A stretch of DNA of 64,000 nucleotides from Solirubrobacteraceae bacterium (GTDB lineage: Bacteria > Actinomycetota > Thermoleophilia > Solirubrobacterales > Solirubrobacteraceae), in contig JAEMSV010000009.1 in the NCBI GenBank assembly GCA_016462625.1, positions 1 to 64,000 on the forward strand. The letters run 5' to 3'. Shown piece after piece: positions 24,653-33,409 of the stretch. The stretch's first letter is position 1; every line of letters starts with the position of its first letter. The notes beneath the pieces are model-generated. The model saw nothing but the letters and a program-made list of their open reading frames with translations. It made no database searches and was not told the origin of the DNA. Both the position numbers and the translations under genes were made by a program.

Positions 24653-25431
24653 TTCGCAGCACCTCCGGCGGTGTTGGCCGCAGCGGTCGCCGCAGCGGGC
24701 GCGGACGCGGTCGCAGAGGCACCGGTCGCGGATGCGGCAGCCGGGGCGGCCGCGGCGTCGGCGGCCGCCTGAGCCTCAGCGCTCTCGATCGGCGCGGTGT
24801 ACGCCGTCGCCGAGACCTCGGCCGAGACGTTCGGGAATCCGCCCAGGCCGGGCGTGAGCTTCACGGACTCGACGGAGACCAGGCGGCCCCGGACGTCGAT
24901 CGCGTCCTCGTTGCGAATCACCGTGTACCGCTCGATCTTGCGGAGGAACCGCGTCATCGCGAAGTAGCCGCCGTCGAACGTGAGGGTCAGGGGCACCGGC
25001 GTGACCTGGCCCGCCAGCGTGGCGGCATCCGCCGAACCGGTCGCCGTCGCGGCGGAGCCCGTGGCAGCCGTTCCGGTAGCGGCGGCCCCCGTGGCGGCGG
25101 CCCCTTCCGTCACGTTGACCGCGCGGAAGTCGATGTCCGTCTGCTTCGCCGTGCTCTCGAGCTGGTAGACCAGCGACGCGACATCGTCGTTGACCGGGAT
25201 GGCCTTGCCGAGACGCGTGACGGCGGCGTAGTCCTTCTCGTACCCGGCGCGCGCGCCCAGCGCGGCAGTCGCCTTGGCGGTGGCCTCGTCCGCAGCCTGC
25301 TGCGCCGTGGTCACCTTCGCCTTGGCCTCGTTGACCGCCCCTCGCTTGGGGTTGACGACGAGGAACCATGACGCGGCGGCGATGGCCACGCAGATGGCGA
25401 CCATGATCATCGTGCGGTCCTGACGGGTCAT
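24649..25431 (-). CDS. pilO: Type IV pilus alignment protein PilO
   Basis: 260 residues from ATG 25431. Short N-terminus, one membrane helix (TMIMVAICVAIAAASWFLVV), coiled-coil (NEAKAKVTTAQQAADEATAKATAALGARAGYEKDY), then a ferredoxin-like PilO domain (TLTFDGGYFAMTRFLRKIERY). Ala/Thr/Gly-rich low-complexity stretches interrupt the domain and make up the C-terminus. GTGA/ATGA overlaps with pilN and the pilP-like gene. Confidence 0.85.
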   Translation of the reverse strand: MTRQDRTMIMVAICVAIAAASWFLVVNPKRGAVNEAKAKVTTAQQAADEATAKATAALGARAGYEKDYAAVTRLGKAIPVNDDVASLVYQLESTAKQTDIDFRAVNVTEGAAATGAAATGTAATGSAATATGSADAATLAGQVTPVPLTLTFDGGYFAMTRFLRKIERYTVIRNEDAIDVRGRLVSVESVKLTPGLGGFPNVSAEVSATAYTAPIESAEAQAAADAAAAPAAASATGASATASAPAAATAAANTAGGAAK

Positions 25432-26153
25432 GACGTACCAGCCTGGGTCGGAGCCGTCGTGGTGCCCGCGGATGCGGCCGGTGCGGCACTCGCGGCCGGC
25501 GCGGCGGCGGTCGCCGCCCCTTCGGGCAGACGGAAGATCACGGTCATCGTGAACTGGGGCTTCTCGCCCTTCGCCCCACGGCAGTCGCCACCCGCCGCGG
25601 AGGCGTCGGCGGCCTTCGAAGACGTCTCGAGCCGGACGCGCTCGACACCCTTGATCGCCCGCAGGCGCGCCAGGAGCAGCGCGACGGCCGACTGCGAGGG
25701 CGCGCAGCCCACCACCGCGAGCTGCGGTGCACCGGTCGACGCGCCGGCGGTGCTCGTCCCCGTCTGGGCCGTCGAGCCCGAACGGGTGCCGTCGATCGAG
25801 ACGAGGTCCACCGAGGCCGGGACGACCCGGGCGAGCTCGCGCATCGCGAGGCCCCAGTCGAAGCGCTGGCCGGAGATCTGGTTCACCGTCGCCTGCCGCT
25901 CGGCGGCGACCTTCGCGAACTTCTGGTACGGCTCGAGGAGCGCGGCGTCGGCGTTCGCAGCCGCCGCATCTCGGTCGAGCTGCGCGAGCGTGTCCTGCTG
26001 CGTGTTCAGGCTGCGCGCGCTCAGGCCGTAGAGCACAGCCATCACCGCGAGGACGCCCAAAGCGGCGATGAGGCCGTACACGGCACCACCGGAGCGGCTC
26101 GGGGCGTCGGCGCCGCGGCGGGCGTCGAGCGGAATGAGATTGACGGCCTTCAC
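25428..26153 (-). CDS. pilN: Type IV pilus alignment protein PilN
   Basis: 241 residues from GTG 26153. Begins VKAVNLIPLDARRG, the INLLP-type motif by which PilN tails bind PilM in the cytosol. One membrane helix (VYGLIAALGVLAVMAVLYGL), a coiled segment and a PilN domain with an ASxxLVSIDG-type strand follow. The C-terminus is Ala/Pro-rich. Overlaps pilM by four bases. Confidence 0.87.
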   Translation of the reverse strand: MKAVNLIPLDARRGADAPSRSGGAVYGLIAALGVLAVMAVLYGLSARSLNTQQDTLAQLDRDAAAANADAALLEPYQKFAKVAAERQATVNQISGQRFDWGLAMRELARVVPASVDLVSIDGTRSGSTAQTGTSTAGASTGAPQLAVVGCAPSQSAVALLLARLRAIKGVERVRLETSSKAADASAAGGDCRGAKGEKPQFTMTVIFRLPEGAATAAAPAASAAPAASAGTTTAPTQAGTS

Positions 26154-27205
26154 GACAGCGGCTCCTCGATGGCGAGCCCGGCGGCAACGGTGAACGAGCC
26201 GCCCGGGAGCACGACGCCCTCGTTCCCGGCCGCGACCACGCGCTCCTCGACGGGGAGCGCGAGCTGTGCGGCGAGCGCGTCGGCGAAACCGTCGACCGTC
26301 GTCGCGGGGCCTGTGAGGACCACCTGCTCGACGGCAGCGATAGCCGAGCTCTCGCTCTGGGCCTGATGGAAGTCGAGTGAGGTCCGGACCTCGCCGCTGA
26401 TGCGCTGGACGCCGGCCTCGAGCGCCGCGCGGGCGTCGGCGAGGATCTCCGGGTCGCCCTCGATCTGGTCGAGCGGCCGGCCCAGGCCGACGTGCGTCAG
26501 CCATGCGCGGCTGTGGTCGAGGGTCAGGCCGCGACGCTCGGCGAGCTCCACGGCGATGCCCTCCAGCCCGCTTCCCGAGACACGCGTGAACAGGCAGGTG
26601 CCGTTCTCGGCGACGGCAAGGTTGGTGATCCCGCCGATGCTCAGGTAGAGCGTGGGCGCGGTGTCGCCGGCGGCGATCGCGCGCATCATGCCGAACGCCG
26701 AGAGGTCGATGCCCTCGACGCGCAGGCCGGCGTCGGTGACGGCGGAGAGCATGCGCTCGACCATGTCGCGGCGCGCGGCCACGATCATGACGCGCTGGCG
26801 CGGACCGGCGGGCGTCTCGACCATGCCCGCGCTGTGCCAATCCAGGACCGCGGTTTCGAGCGGCATCGGCACCGTGTCCTGCGCGGCGAACCGCACGGCG
26901 GCGTCGAGCTGCTTGCGGTCCTCGATCGGCGGAAGCTCGGCCCAGCGCATGACGATGCGCTGGTTGGCGACGCCCACGCGGACGCGCTTGCCCAGGCCCT
27001 TGTTCTCCCGCCACAGGTCGCGCAGGACGGCGGTGAGCGACGCCGGGTCGGCGACCTCCCCGTCCCGGACGATCCCGGGCTGGAGCGCGGCGACGGCCGC
27101 GCGGCTGACGGTCAGCCCGCCGTTGACGTGCACCTCGGCTGCCGAAATGGAGCCGGGGTCGACGTCAAGGCCGACGATGGAACGATTGGAGCCGCGAGAT
27201 CTCAT
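26150..27205 (-). CDS. pilM: Type IV pilus actin-like protein PilM
   Basis: Cytosolic actin-fold ATPase of the PilMNOP complex. 351 residues from ATG 27205. Motifs: SIVGLDVDPGSISAAEV (phosphate 1), PTLYLSIGGITNLAV (phosphate 2), QVVLTGPATTVDGFADAL (adenosine). Three in-frame starts are possible (GTG 27259, ATG 27211, ATG 27205); the family begins just before xxVGLDIG, so 27205/27211 are best, though neither has a good ribosome binding site. A GC hairpin sits directly upstream. First of pilM-N-O-P-like. Confidence 0.88.
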   Translation of the reverse strand: MRSRGSNRSIVGLDVDPGSISAAEVHVNGGLTVSRAAVAALQPGIVRDGEVADPASLTAVLRDLWRENKGLGKRVRVGVANQRIVMRWAELPPIEDRKQLDAAVRFAAQDTVPMPLETAVLDWHSAGMVETPAGPRQRVMIVAARRDMVERMLSAVTDAGLRVEGIDLSAFGMMRAIAAGDTAPTLYLSIGGITNLAVAENGTCLFTRVSGSGLEGIAVELAERRGLTLDHSRAWLTHVGLGRPLDQIEGDPEILADARAALEAGVQRISGEVRTSLDFHQAQSESSAIAAVEQVVLTGPATTVDGFADALAAQLALPVEERVVAAGNEGVVLPGGSFTVAAGLAIEEPLS

Positions 27206-27218
27206 ATGCATCGGAGGG

Positions 27219-27238
27219 GGCGGCAAGGGGTTGCCGCC
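27219..27238 (-). promoter_or_regulatory. Hairpin in the pilM leader
   Basis: Perfect 8-bp arms GGCGGCAA / TTGCCGCC with a 4-nt loop, 8-14 bases upstream of the two ATG candidates of pilM and lacking a U-run. Placed to influence translation initiation; if the GTG at 27259 were the true start it would be coding. Confidence 0.4.
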
Positions 27239-27359
27239 AGGCCCTTTGATCGTCCGCACCCGGTCGTTTCTTCAACGAAACCCACCTCGGCCATCCGTCC
27301 GTCCAGGTCGACAGCCGGAATCCAGTGCGTTACCGAACCGGCAGAACGGCCGCTGAGAC

Positions 27360-28115
27360 CTAGAAGGTGTCGAGGTACCAGTCGATGATCGGCTGGCCCG
27401 CGAGCATCGCGGAGACCGCGCCGAACGCGAGGAACGGGCCGAACGGAATCTGCCGCTTGCGCCCCTCGTCCATCCCGAAGTGCGCGATCACGCCGATCCC
27501 GACGAGCACCCCCGCCAGCAGACCGATGAGGATCGCGGGCGCCACCAGAGCGCCCAGGTAGAGCCCCATGACGCCGGTGAGCTTCGCGTCGCCCATCCCC
27601 ATGCCCTTCGGGTTGATGAGCGACGGGATCCCGAGGAACGCCGCCGCCGCGGCACCCGCGATGAGGCGTTCTACCTCGCCGTCGAGGTCGAGGATCACAC
27701 CGAGCACGACCGCCACGACGGCCGCGGGCAGCGTCAGCTTGTTCGGGATGAGCTTGAGCTCGAGGTCGATCGCCGCAATCGGGATGAGGAACGTGACCAT
27801 GACGAGCCCGAGCACGAGCTTCGTGGTGTCGTCGTAGTTGACGGCGACCGTCAGGGCGTAGAGCAGCGCCGTGAGCGCCTCGACCGCCGGATAGCGCACC
27901 GAGATCGGCGCGCCACACGACCGGCACTTGCCGCGCAGGAGCAGCCACGACACGACCGGGACGTTGTCGTAGGCCTTGACGCCCTCCCCGCACGACGGGC
28001 ATTTCGATCGCCCACGGGCGATCGACTCGCCCTTGGGAAGGCGGTAGATGACGACGTTCAGGAACGAACCGACGATCAGGCCGCCGACGAGCGCCGCGAC
28101 GATGGCAAGGGCCAT
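27360..28115 (-). CDS. pilD: Prepilin peptidase (leader peptidase / N-methyltransferase)
   Basis: 251 residues, polytopic. N-terminal methyltransferase-associated domain with two Cys pairs (CPSCGEGVKAYDNVPVVSWLLLRGKCRSC). The aspartic peptidase sites AAIDLELKLIPNKL and GMGDAKL (the two catalytic Asp) follow. Cleaves prepilin leaders after Gly and methylates the new N-terminus, matching the G-F sites of the pilins encoded just upstream. Ends 149 bp before pilM. Confidence 0.95.
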   Translation of the reverse strand: MALAIVAALVGGLIVGSFLNVVIYRLPKGESIARGRSKCPSCGEGVKAYDNVPVVSWLLLRGKCRSCGAPISVRYPAVEALTALLYALTVAVNYDDTTKLVLGLVMVTFLIPIAAIDLELKLIPNKLTLPAAVVAVVLGVILDLDGEVERLIAGAAAAAFLGIPSLINPKGMGMGDAKLTGVMGLYLGALVAPAILIGLLAGVLVGIGVIAHFGMDEGRKRQIPFGPFLAFGAVSAMLAGQPIIDWYLDTF

Positions 28116-28149
28116 GACCGCGAACCTAGCCGGGGCGGCGGACGCCGCC

Positions 28150-29679
28150 CTACTGGGCGGGGACCTGCTCCTGCTGCGCGACGATCCGCCAGCTGCTGTT
28201 CGCCGGCGACAGGAACTTCGGCGGCGAGCGGAAGCGCATGCGGTCGTCGTACACGTAGTTCTTGATGTAGCCGGTGCCGCTGCCGCCGCCGGTCCCGACG
28301 GCGCCGCGGACCTGCTGGGCGATCGCGCCGTTGATGTTCAGATTGCCCTGCTTGGCGCCGCACGCGTACTTGTCGACGGTGAAGCGCTGGTTGATCGCGA
28401 GGATCGCCGCGTCCACCGTCACGTCGCCGAGGTCCCCGCTCGTCGGGGACGGCGCCGGGCTCGGGCCCGAGCCGCACGGGTGGTAGATCCGGACCCAGTC
28501 GTTGGCGATCAGGCCGAGCATCCCGTCGCCCGTCCTCGTGATGTCCTCCTTGACGACGACGTCGCCCTGCGCGCCGATCGTCAGATTGGAGCTGTACGTC
28601 CCGCTGACCCAGGCCTCACCGCACCCGTTGCGGGCGCTCGAGTACGGGTTCGACGGATAGCCGCCGCTGAGCGAGTGCGCGCTGCAACCGCTCGTGTCGT
28701 TCGAGACGTAGACCAGGCCGTTGCTCGGCAGCGCCATCGACACGTTGTTCAGCGACGTGCCGTCCTGACGCATCCCCGTGACCGTCATCGTGCTCCCGGT
28801 CAGCGTGATCTGCGTCTTGCGCTTGAACCGGTAGTTGGTCAGCGTCTGGCTATAGAGATCCGAGTTCGTCGACGGCATCTGCATGTCGTCGGCGTTCTTC
28901 AGGAACGTCCCGGCGTCACTGAACGTCGACGTGCCGGGCTCGTTCCACTTCGGCGTGCCGCTGCAGCCCGACGCCGTCGTCCAGCCCGTCCCGGAGTTGC
29001 CCACGCCGGGCTTCGCCGTCTCGATGGTGTCGCTCGGACCCCGCCCGAACTTCGCGGGCGGGCAGATCAGCAGCGTGTCGTTGCTGTGCAGCGGCCCGTT
29101 GATCTGGTCCGTCGACGCGAACTGGATGTTGCCGTTGTCCTCGCTGTCGGTGAAGTACACGAAGTTCGTGAAGCCCGGGACGCGGAAGGTCGCGACGAGC
29201 GAGCGCTTCACGGTCGAGCTGGACGACGCGCGGCCGGTCACGCGAATGCGGAAGCTGCCCGTGGTCTGGTTGATGAACGTCGCGTCGGGGCTGCTCGAGT
29301 TGCACGACGTCGCGCCGTTGGCGGGCAGCAGCTCGATCGCGTACTGCGCCGGGGAGTCGGGCAGGGTCGTCCAGGTCCGCGTGGCCCCCTGCGCGACCGC
29401 CTGGTTGAGCTGCTGCGTGGTGGAGTTGGTGCAGCCCTGCCAGTACTCCGGGTTCAGCGTGAGGTAGTACGCGTACGCCTGGACACCGGCCTCGGCGGCC
29501 GCGAACGCCTGCTTGCGCTGCACGTCGTCACCGCCGGACTTCACGTCGCCACTGGTCGCCGAGACGGCCGCCGCGGACGCCGACAAGATGACGACCAGCG
29601 ACAGCATGACGAGGACCATCGTGAAGCCGCCCTCGGACTTGGCCCGGGCGCGCAGCGCGTCGATCAGCGGAAGTTGCAT
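28150..29679 (-). CDS. PilX-like minor pilin/adhesin with large C-terminal domain
   Basis: 509 residues. N-terminus SEGGFTMVLVMLSLVVILSASAAAVSA is a class III/PilX-like prepilin segment: positive residues, a G-F cleavage site, then a hydrophobic helix, lacking the Glu5 of major pilins. The large extracellular domain is rich in Ser, Thr, Gly and Asn with about ten cysteines and repeated beta-type segments, suggesting an adhesive tip or sheath component. Overlaps the upstream PilW-like gene by 16 bp. Confidence 0.78.
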   Translation of the reverse strand: MQLPLIDALRARAKSEGGFTMVLVMLSLVVILSASAAAVSATSGDVKSGGDDVQRKQAFAAAEAGVQAYAYYLTLNPEYWQGCTNSTTQQLNQAVAQGATRTWTTLPDSPAQYAIELLPANGATSCNSSSPDATFINQTTGSFRIRVTGRASSSSTVKRSLVATFRVPGFTNFVYFTDSEDNGNIQFASTDQINGPLHSNDTLLICPPAKFGRGPSDTIETAKPGVGNSGTGWTTASGCSGTPKWNEPGTSTFSDAGTFLKNADDMQMPSTNSDLYSQTLTNYRFKRKTQITLTGSTMTVTGMRQDGTSLNNVSMALPSNGLVYVSNDTSGCSAHSLSGGYPSNPYSSARNGCGEAWVSGTYSSNLTIGAQGDVVVKEDITRTGDGMLGLIANDWVRIYHPCGSGPSPAPSPTSGDLGDVTVDAAILAINQRFTVDKYACGAKQGNLNINGAIAQQVRGAVGTGGGSGTGYIKNYVYDDRMRFRSPPKFLSPANSSWRIVAQQEQVPAQ

Positions 29680-30392
29680 GGCAGTGTCCCCTGCGTCGAG
29701 TCGGGATCGGCGGTCCGGTTGACCGCGCTGTTCGTGAAGATGAGGTCGGGGTTCGACCGCGACATGGCGTTGGTGGACTTGAACGCGAAGTCGATGCGGA
29801 CGATGCGCGCGAGGTCGGCGTCGGCGAGGTTCGCGCCGGCGGTCGCCGGCGTCAGCTCACGCGTCGGCGTCGCGGGGCTGCCCTGGAACGTGAAGTACCG
29901 CAGGAACGACGTGTTGTCGACGAGCTTCACGTCTTGGGCGACGGTCCGCGTGCTGCCGGTGCCGTACGTGCCGACGAAGGTCGGATTGCCCGCCGGGTTG
30001 GTGGTCCACGAGGACATCGGGTCGGTGGTCTCGGTGATCTTGCCGGTGCCGCCAGAGGCGTCGGGGACCCACGTGATGGTCTTGCGCTGGAGCGCCTGAT
30101 CGGTCGTGTTCGCGGCTCCGACGCTCGAGATGAACTGCACGCTCGTCGCGCTCGCAGACAGGAACACGGTCGCCCCCGCGCAGGTCTGCGACCGCATCGA
30201 CCTCGACAGCTCGTTGATCGCGGCGCGACCCTTCTGGGTCGCGTCCATGCGGGAGGTGGTGTCGACCTGCGTCTTCACCGCGTACTGGACGAGGATGAGG
30301 ACCGCGCCGATGATCACGCTCCCCACGGAGGCCGCGATGAGGACCTCCGGGAGGGTGAAGCCACGCTCGTCTGTCAGGCGCTCGCGCAGCAT
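29664..30392 (-). CDS. PilW-like minor pilin
   Basis: 242 residues from ATG 30392, which overlaps the preceding stop (TGATG). DERGFTLPEVLIAASVGSVIIGAVLIL is a type IV prepilin leader and helix with Glu at +5 after the G-F cleavage. The C-terminal domain is Thr/Ser-rich with two Cys. Between two other minor pilins in a coupled run. Confidence 0.85.
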   Translation of the reverse strand: MLRERLTDERGFTLPEVLIAASVGSVIIGAVLILVQYAVKTQVDTTSRMDATQKGRAAINELSRSMRSQTCAGATVFLSASATSVQFISSVGAANTTDQALQRKTITWVPDASGGTGKITETTDPMSSWTTNPAGNPTFVGTYGTGSTRTVAQDVKLVDNTSFLRYFTFQGSPATPTRELTPATAGANLADADLARIVRIDFAFKSTNAMSRSNPDLIFTNSAVNRTADPDSTQGTLPCNFR

Positions 30393-31744
30393 CAGCAGCT
30401 CGTCTTCGACCAGCCGGAGTCGAGGATGACCGTGAAGATGAACCAGGTCCAACCGAAGTCGAACGTCGTGGCCGTGGCCCCGGTGAAGTTCGTGTTCGGC
30501 CCCGGGTCGTTCTTGCGGTACGTCCCGTTGCCCGGGACGACGGCCCAGTTGAGGAAGTTCTCGCCGCCGTAGCTGACCTGCCCGCAGATGTTGATGTCCG
30601 ACAAGCTGTACGGGAAGCCCGGGTCGGCGAGCTTCCCGCCGGAGGCCGCCGTCGTGGCGCGGGTGTACTCGACACCGCAGACGTCGGTGACCTGCGCCAC
30701 GCCGTTGACGACGCTCCCCTGCACCTTCGTGATCGGGTCGAGCGCCGGGAGCCGGACCTGGACGCCCGTGACGTTGGCGCCCGGGCCGACCATGCGGGTC
30801 GTCTCGTTCGCAGCGGGCGGCCGGGCGGCGGTGCAGCCGCCTCCGTAGATGGTGTACGTGCTGGTGCTCGGCGGTACCGTCGCGCTCCAGCTGCCGTCAG
30901 CCGCGACGTTCGCGGTCACGAGCACCCCGTCGGGGTTCGCGAGGCTGACCTTCGGCGCCGTGCCCGATCCGGACCAGCCGGTCCGCAGGTTCGACGTCAT
31001 GTCGGTGCCGTTGCGCTTCGTGATGAAGGTGCCGGACACCGTGGAGGCCTGGCTGTACGTGTAGGTGCGCTCGGCCAGCTGCTGACCGGCCACGCTGATC
31101 GAGTCGGTGACGTTCGTCGCCCCGGTCTGAGTCACATAGCCGGCCTTTGTGAAGCTCATGCTGTACGTCGCCGCGGTGACCGGACTCCAGGACACGCAGC
31201 CCTGGCTGTCCGTCACCCCCTGCGGGTAGCCGCCCCCGATGTTCACGGGAACGCCGGCGACGCCGTTGTCGCTGATGTCCTTGATCCGGATCACCAGCGC
31301 GCCCTGGGTGGTCAGTGCGCCGCGCGCACCCGGCGCCAGCAGGCTCGTGACCGTGACCGGCTTCGACGACTTCCCCGGCCAGCTCACCGACACGGAGATG
31401 CGCAAGTACGTCGGCGGGCCGACCGCGCTGGAGCAGACCGACCCCGTCGCAGGCTGTGAGACCCACGCCGCCGTGCGCCGCATCGTGTAGCTCACGCCGT
31501 TCTTGCTCACCGTCTCGGCCGCGCCCGTCAGGGCGGTCAGCACGCTCGTCCGCTGGCTGCGCAGATCCTCGAGCTGCTGCTCGGCGATGTTCGCTGCCGC
31601 GGCCTTCTGCTTGGCGTCACCGCTCGCCTTGGCGGAGACGTCGAATCCCGTCATGACCCCGACGGCGAGGATGCCCACGACGAGTGCGCTCAGCACGACC
31701 TCGACGAGCATCGTTCCTGCCTCACTGGCAAATCGCCGCGTCAT
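30392..31744 (-). CDS. PilV-like minor pilin with Ig/carboxypeptidase-regulatory-like repeats
   Basis: 450 residues from ATG 31744. N-terminus ASEAGTMLVEVVLSALVVGILAVGVMTGF is prepilin-like (G-T cleavage site and Glu at +5 rather than G-F-T-L-x-E). The extracellular part contains beta-sandwich-like repeats (LVIRIKDISDNGVAGVPVNIGGGYPQGVTDSQGCVSW and a second GVLVTANVAADGSWSATVPP), typical of surface adhesins. The C-terminal GWTWFIFTVILDSGW is unusually aromatic. First gene of the minor-pilin run, 113 bp after the end of pilA1. Confidence 0.8.
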   Translation of the reverse strand: MTRRFASEAGTMLVEVVLSALVVGILAVGVMTGFDVSAKASGDAKQKAAAANIAEQQLEDLRSQRTSVLTALTGAAETVSKNGVSYTMRRTAAWVSQPATGSVCSSAVGPPTYLRISVSVSWPGKSSKPVTVTSLLAPGARGALTTQGALVIRIKDISDNGVAGVPVNIGGGYPQGVTDSQGCVSWSPVTAATYSMSFTKAGYVTQTGATNVTDSISVAGQQLAERTYTYSQASTVSGTFITKRNGTDMTSNLRTGWSGSGTAPKVSLANPDGVLVTANVAADGSWSATVPPSTSTYTIYGGGCTAARPPAANETTRMVGPGANVTGVQVRLPALDPITKVQGSVVNGVAQVTDVCGVEYTRATTAASGGKLADPGFPYSLSDINICGQVSYGGENFLNWAVVPGNGTYRKNDPGPNTNFTGATATTFDFGWTWFIFTVILDSGWSKTSC

Positions 31745-31857
31745 GGTTCCGTCCCCCCGGTGCCTGTTCTGGCAATCCATCAATGCGGGAATCGGCGTCT
31801 GAGGGAGGCGGTTGAGCATGTGGGCGGTATGACGGCCGAATGATCGATGCAACGACG

Positions 31858-31883
31858 AAGGGCGGACCCGAGGGCCCGCCCTT
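31858..31883 (-). terminator. Hairpin terminator after pilA1
   Basis: On the minus strand: AAGGGCGGGCC, CTCG loop, GGTCCGCCCTT (11-bp stem with one G-T pair), starting 25 bases after the pilA1 stop. The following U content is modest, so it may act as partial terminator or 3' stabiliser. Same structure as after pilA2. Confidence 0.7.
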
Positions 31884-31908
31884 CAATTCCGTGCGTCTCG
31901 GCTCGTGA

Positions 31909-32310
31909 CTACCAGCCGCTGGACGGGCAGTTCGATCCGCCCGTCGAGCGCGCGGTGCCGCTGGCCGTCTTCGTGACGATGAAGTTGCAGCCTCCGGCCG
32001 AGTGGCCGGTGACCACGAAGCCGGTCGCGGTCAGCGACGCGACCTCGACCTCGCCGCCCGCGGTGCCGTACGGCAGGCCAGTCGTCGACGCCGACGTGTC
32101 GCAGCCGACGTACGTCTGCGCGTCGGCGAAGCACGTCTCGAGCTGCGTGGTCATGTTGCGCGCGTTGCTCTTCGCGCTGGCGTCCTGACCCTTGCGCTGC
32201 TGGTTCAGGAACGTCGGAAGGGCGATCGCGGCAAGAATGCCGATGATCAGAATGACGACGAGCAGTTCGATGAGCGTGAAGCCCTGCTCGTCCTTGAGCC
32301 GGTTGTACAT
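31909..32310 (-). CDS. pilA: Type IV major pilin PilA (copy 1)
   Basis: 133 residues. Leader MYNRLKDEQG, cleavage before Phe, then FTLIELLVVILIIGILAAIALPTFLNQ with Glu5. The globular domain has four Cys (ETCFADAQTYVGCD, GGCNFIV, SNCPSSGW), allowing two disulfides. Differs from copy 2 mainly in a short variable stretch (PYGTAGGEVEVASLTATG), as expected of a surface loop. It has its own terminator and lies upstream of the minor pilins. Confidence 0.95.
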   Translation of the reverse strand: MYNRLKDEQGFTLIELLVVILIIGILAAIALPTFLNQQRKGQDASAKSNARNMTTQLETCFADAQTYVGCDTSASTTGLPYGTAGGEVEVASLTATGFVVTGHSAGGCNFIVTKTASGTARSTGGSNCPSSGW

Positions 32311-32415
32311 GGGAAGGTCCCCTCTTCTCCGTGGTTCGAGCCCAGAATCGGCCGGTGATCAGCCAGCCTTGAGCGTGAAAAGCCGAGGAACGGCCGAATG
32401 ATCGATAGAACGACG

Positions 32416-32441
32416 AAGGGCGGACCCGAAGGCCCGCCCTT
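32416..32441 (-). terminator. Hairpin terminator after pilA2
   Basis: Minus strand AAGGGCGGGCC-TTCG-GGTCCGCCCTT: an 11-bp stem closed by a stable UUCG tetraloop, 27 bases after the pilA2 stop. It would separate pilA2 transcripts from pilA1 or allow partial read-through. Confidence 0.75.
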
Positions 32442-32468
32442 GTCAATTCAGTGCGTCTCGGCTAGTGA

Positions 32469-32870
32469 CTACCAGCCGCTGGACGGGCAGTTCGTGCCGC
32501 CCGTCGAGCGCGCGGTGCCGCTGGCCGACTTCGTGACGATGAAGTTGCAGCCGCCGGCCGAGTGGCCGGTGACCACGAAGCCGCTCGCGGTCAGCGAGCC
32601 GACTTCGACGTTGCCGCCGGTCGTGCCGACCGGGAGACCCGTGGTCGACGTCGACGTGTCGCAGCCAACGTACGTCTGCGCGTCGGCGTAGCACGTCTCG
32701 AGCTGCGTGGTCATGTTGCGCGCGTTGCTCTTCGCGCTGGCGTCCTGACCCTTGCGCTGCTGGTTCAGGAACGTCGGAAGGGCGATCGCGGCAAGAATGC
32801 CGATGATCAGAATGACGACGAGCAGTTCGATGAGCGTGAAGCCCTGCTCGTCCTTGAGCCGGTTGAACAT
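32469..32870 (-). CDS. pilA: Type IV major pilin PilA (copy 2)
   Basis: 133 residues from ATG 32870, with GGAGGA nine bases upstream (better than copy 1, suggesting stronger expression); an upstream in-frame ATG at 32888 precedes the ribosome binding site and was not used. Same leader, Glu5 helix and four cysteines as copy 1; the variable stretch reads PVGTTGGNVEVGSLTASG. First gene of the pilin block, divergent from the membrane protein at 32975. Confidence 0.95.
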   Translation of the reverse strand: MFNRLKDEQGFTLIELLVVILIIGILAAIALPTFLNQQRKGQDASAKSNARNMTTQLETCYADAQTYVGCDTSTSTTGLPVGTTGGNVEVGSLTASGFVVTGHSAGGCNFIVTKSASGTARSTGGTNCPSSGW

Positions 32871-32974
32871 GTTGGTGGTTCCTCCCATGGTGGAGCCGTT
32901 TGTTGGTGCAGAAGCCGTCCTCTGAATCGACCCGGCGTACCCCTAGATTGAGAAGAGATGAGGGCTCTGGACGG

Positions 32975-33406
32975 ATGATTCCCCGCCGCTTGCTCACCGT
33001 GATGGTGCTGCTGCTGGTCGGTCTCGTGATCGCCAGCGCCCTATCCCCTCCCCCGGAAGACGGGGACGACCAGACGAAGACGACCCCGACGACCACCGCG
33101 GCGACCTCCACGACCCCTGCGGCAAAGGCACCCGAAGGTGGCGCATCGGCGTCGGCGCGGCTCGACACGGTCAAGGGGACGCTGCCGCGGGACCGCACGG
33201 TCGCGGCCCAGCCCGGCCAGACCGTCGACCTCACGGTCCGGACCGAGGCGGCGACGACCGTCGAGATCCCGGCGCTGGCGGACGTCCAGCCGTCATCCCC
33301 GTCCGACCCCGCCCGGTTCCTCGTCGTCTTCGACGCGCCCGGGCGCTACGCGGTGATCGACGCCGAGGCGGAGAAGGACCTCGGCGCGGTGGTCGTGCGC
33401 GAGTAG
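32975..33406 (+). CDS. Membrane-anchored protein with small C-terminal beta domain
   Basis: 143 residues from ATG 32975. One N-terminal membrane helix (LLTVMVLLLVGLVIASAL), a Thr/Ala/Pro linker, then ~80 extracellular residues with cupredoxin-like strands (VAAQPGQTVDLTVRTEAATTVEIP...PARFLVVFDAPGRYAVIDAE) but no copper-ligand His/Cys. Function unknown. Convergent with the zinc-finger gene. Confidence 0.7.
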   Translation: MIPRRLLTVMVLLLVGLVIASALSPPPEDGDDQTKTTPTTTAATSTTPAAKAPEGGASASARLDTVKGTLPRDRTVAAQPGQTVDLTVRTEAATTVEIPALADVQPSSPSDPARFLVVFDAPGRYAVIDAEAEKDLGAVVVRE

Positions 33407-33409
33407 GCG

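Larger units (their letters stand above)
31833..32310. repeat. Tandem duplication unit 1 (pilA1 plus terminator)
   Basis: A block of 478 bp, from CGGCCGAATGATCGAT through the terminator and all of pilA1, recurs as 32391-32870. The stretch 32144-32293 and its copy are identical by eye, including synonymous sites, which indicates a recent duplication or gene conversion. Confidence 0.85.
32391..32870. repeat. Tandem duplication unit 2 (pilA2 plus terminator)
   Basis: Second copy of the 478-bp block at 31833-32310, in the same orientation, with an 80-bp spacer between the copies. Carries pilA2 and its hairpin. Confidence 0.85.

Noticed and set aside
27212..27359. A cyclic-di-GMP riboswitch upstream of pilM
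   Set aside because: The leader lacks the conserved GEMM motifs (for example the GGCAAACC-type junction and tetraloop receptor); only a simple hairpin is visible.
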